DNA from: Enterococcus_G camelliae
GTDB taxonomy: Bacteria > Bacillota > Bacilli > Lactobacillales > Enterococcaceae
Assembly: GCF_042685105.1 (NCBI RefSeq)
Contig: NZ_JBHUMO010000056.1
Coordinates: forward strand, 62,001-126,000
DNA: 64,000 nt
Reading direction: 5' to 3'
Shown here: positions 63,933-64,000 of the stretch, piece after piece
How the letters are laid out: each line of letters starts with the position of its first letter
Position numbering within the stretch: the stretch's first letter is position 1
Made by a program: the position numbers and the translations under genes
The notes under the pieces: model-generated
The model's input: only the letters and a program-made list of their open reading frames with translations
Database searches by the model: none
What the model was told of the DNA's origin: nothing

Positions 63933-64000
63933 GAGGGGGGCGAGTGGCTATTACGGGAAAAAAATTAACAATCAGGTAAGATATCACCTGGTATCGCACA

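Noticed and set aside
1..64000. CRISPR arrays, tRNA or rRNA genes
   Set aside because: Reading through, I saw no regularly spaced direct repeats, no tRNA cloverleaf signatures and no rRNA sequence.

Overview
The window is a low-GC Firmicute chromosome segment, almost certainly Enterococcus. The call rests on the gene families and their order (ftsK, rlmN, oppA-oppA-oppBCDF, metG, rpsO-pnp, sufCDSUB), strong AGGAGG ribosome sites and an IS1216-type element. I cannot fix the species. Most genes are housekeeping. Between them lie a domesticated RNA-guided repressor, a decayed light-protection/carotenoid island and several broken genes.

Layout. 1-6,766: partial L-2-hydroxyacid dehydrogenase (divergent), ftsK, a BceAB-type peptide-resistance ABC pair whose permease is frameshifted in a T9 tract, rlmN. 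7,051-16,122: oligopeptide importer locus (two oppA copies, an antisense DUF3899-like gene, oppBCDF), then a nuclease-dead TnpB homologue (TldR) with a structured guide RNA directly after its stop codon. 16,132-18,643 (minus): NrtR-like Nudix regulator, small membrane protein, SMR exporter, PaiA-like acetyltransferase. 19,231-24,333: metG, then a P-type cation ATPase behind a yybP-ykoY (Mn2+) riboswitch. 24,506-35,317: small uncharacterised genes, lactonase, AI-2E-type exporter, rpsO, pnp, a nicotinamidase-like hydrolase, an amino-acid importer without its ATPase, dacA. 35,475-40,652: sufCDSUB.

40,749-54,178 is accessory. It starts with a truncated integrase and ends at an IS1216-like element that cuts a gene and has no target duplication. 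Between are a photolyase, a TetR regulator with a perfect operator, two paralogous HrtBA-like ABC modules (first permease broken), DUF2871, DUF2177, a FakA-FakB-like fusion, a DUF1295 protein, and crtN-crtM with a second TetR gene. crtN, crtM and the first permease all carry disabling lesions, so the pigment pathway looks dead here.

54,344-63,872: membrane protein plus alpha/beta hydrolase, decayed mmuP/mmuM (S-methylmethionine use), a heterodimeric ABC exporter behind a leader-peptide/terminator region, a class-I glutamine-amidotransferase-like hydrolase and a third oligopeptide-binding lipoprotein.

The most notable system is oppF-tldR-guide RNA. TldR keeps the TnpB fold, but the first catalytic Asp is Ser and the C-terminal zinc finger and last Asp are gone. 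Downstream are two stem-loops, then a guide-like stretch whose first nine bases recur exactly upstream of the first oppA, next to a T-rich TAM-like sequence. The inferred circuit is that the operon making OppBCDF also makes an RNA-guided repressor of its substrate-binding protein gene.
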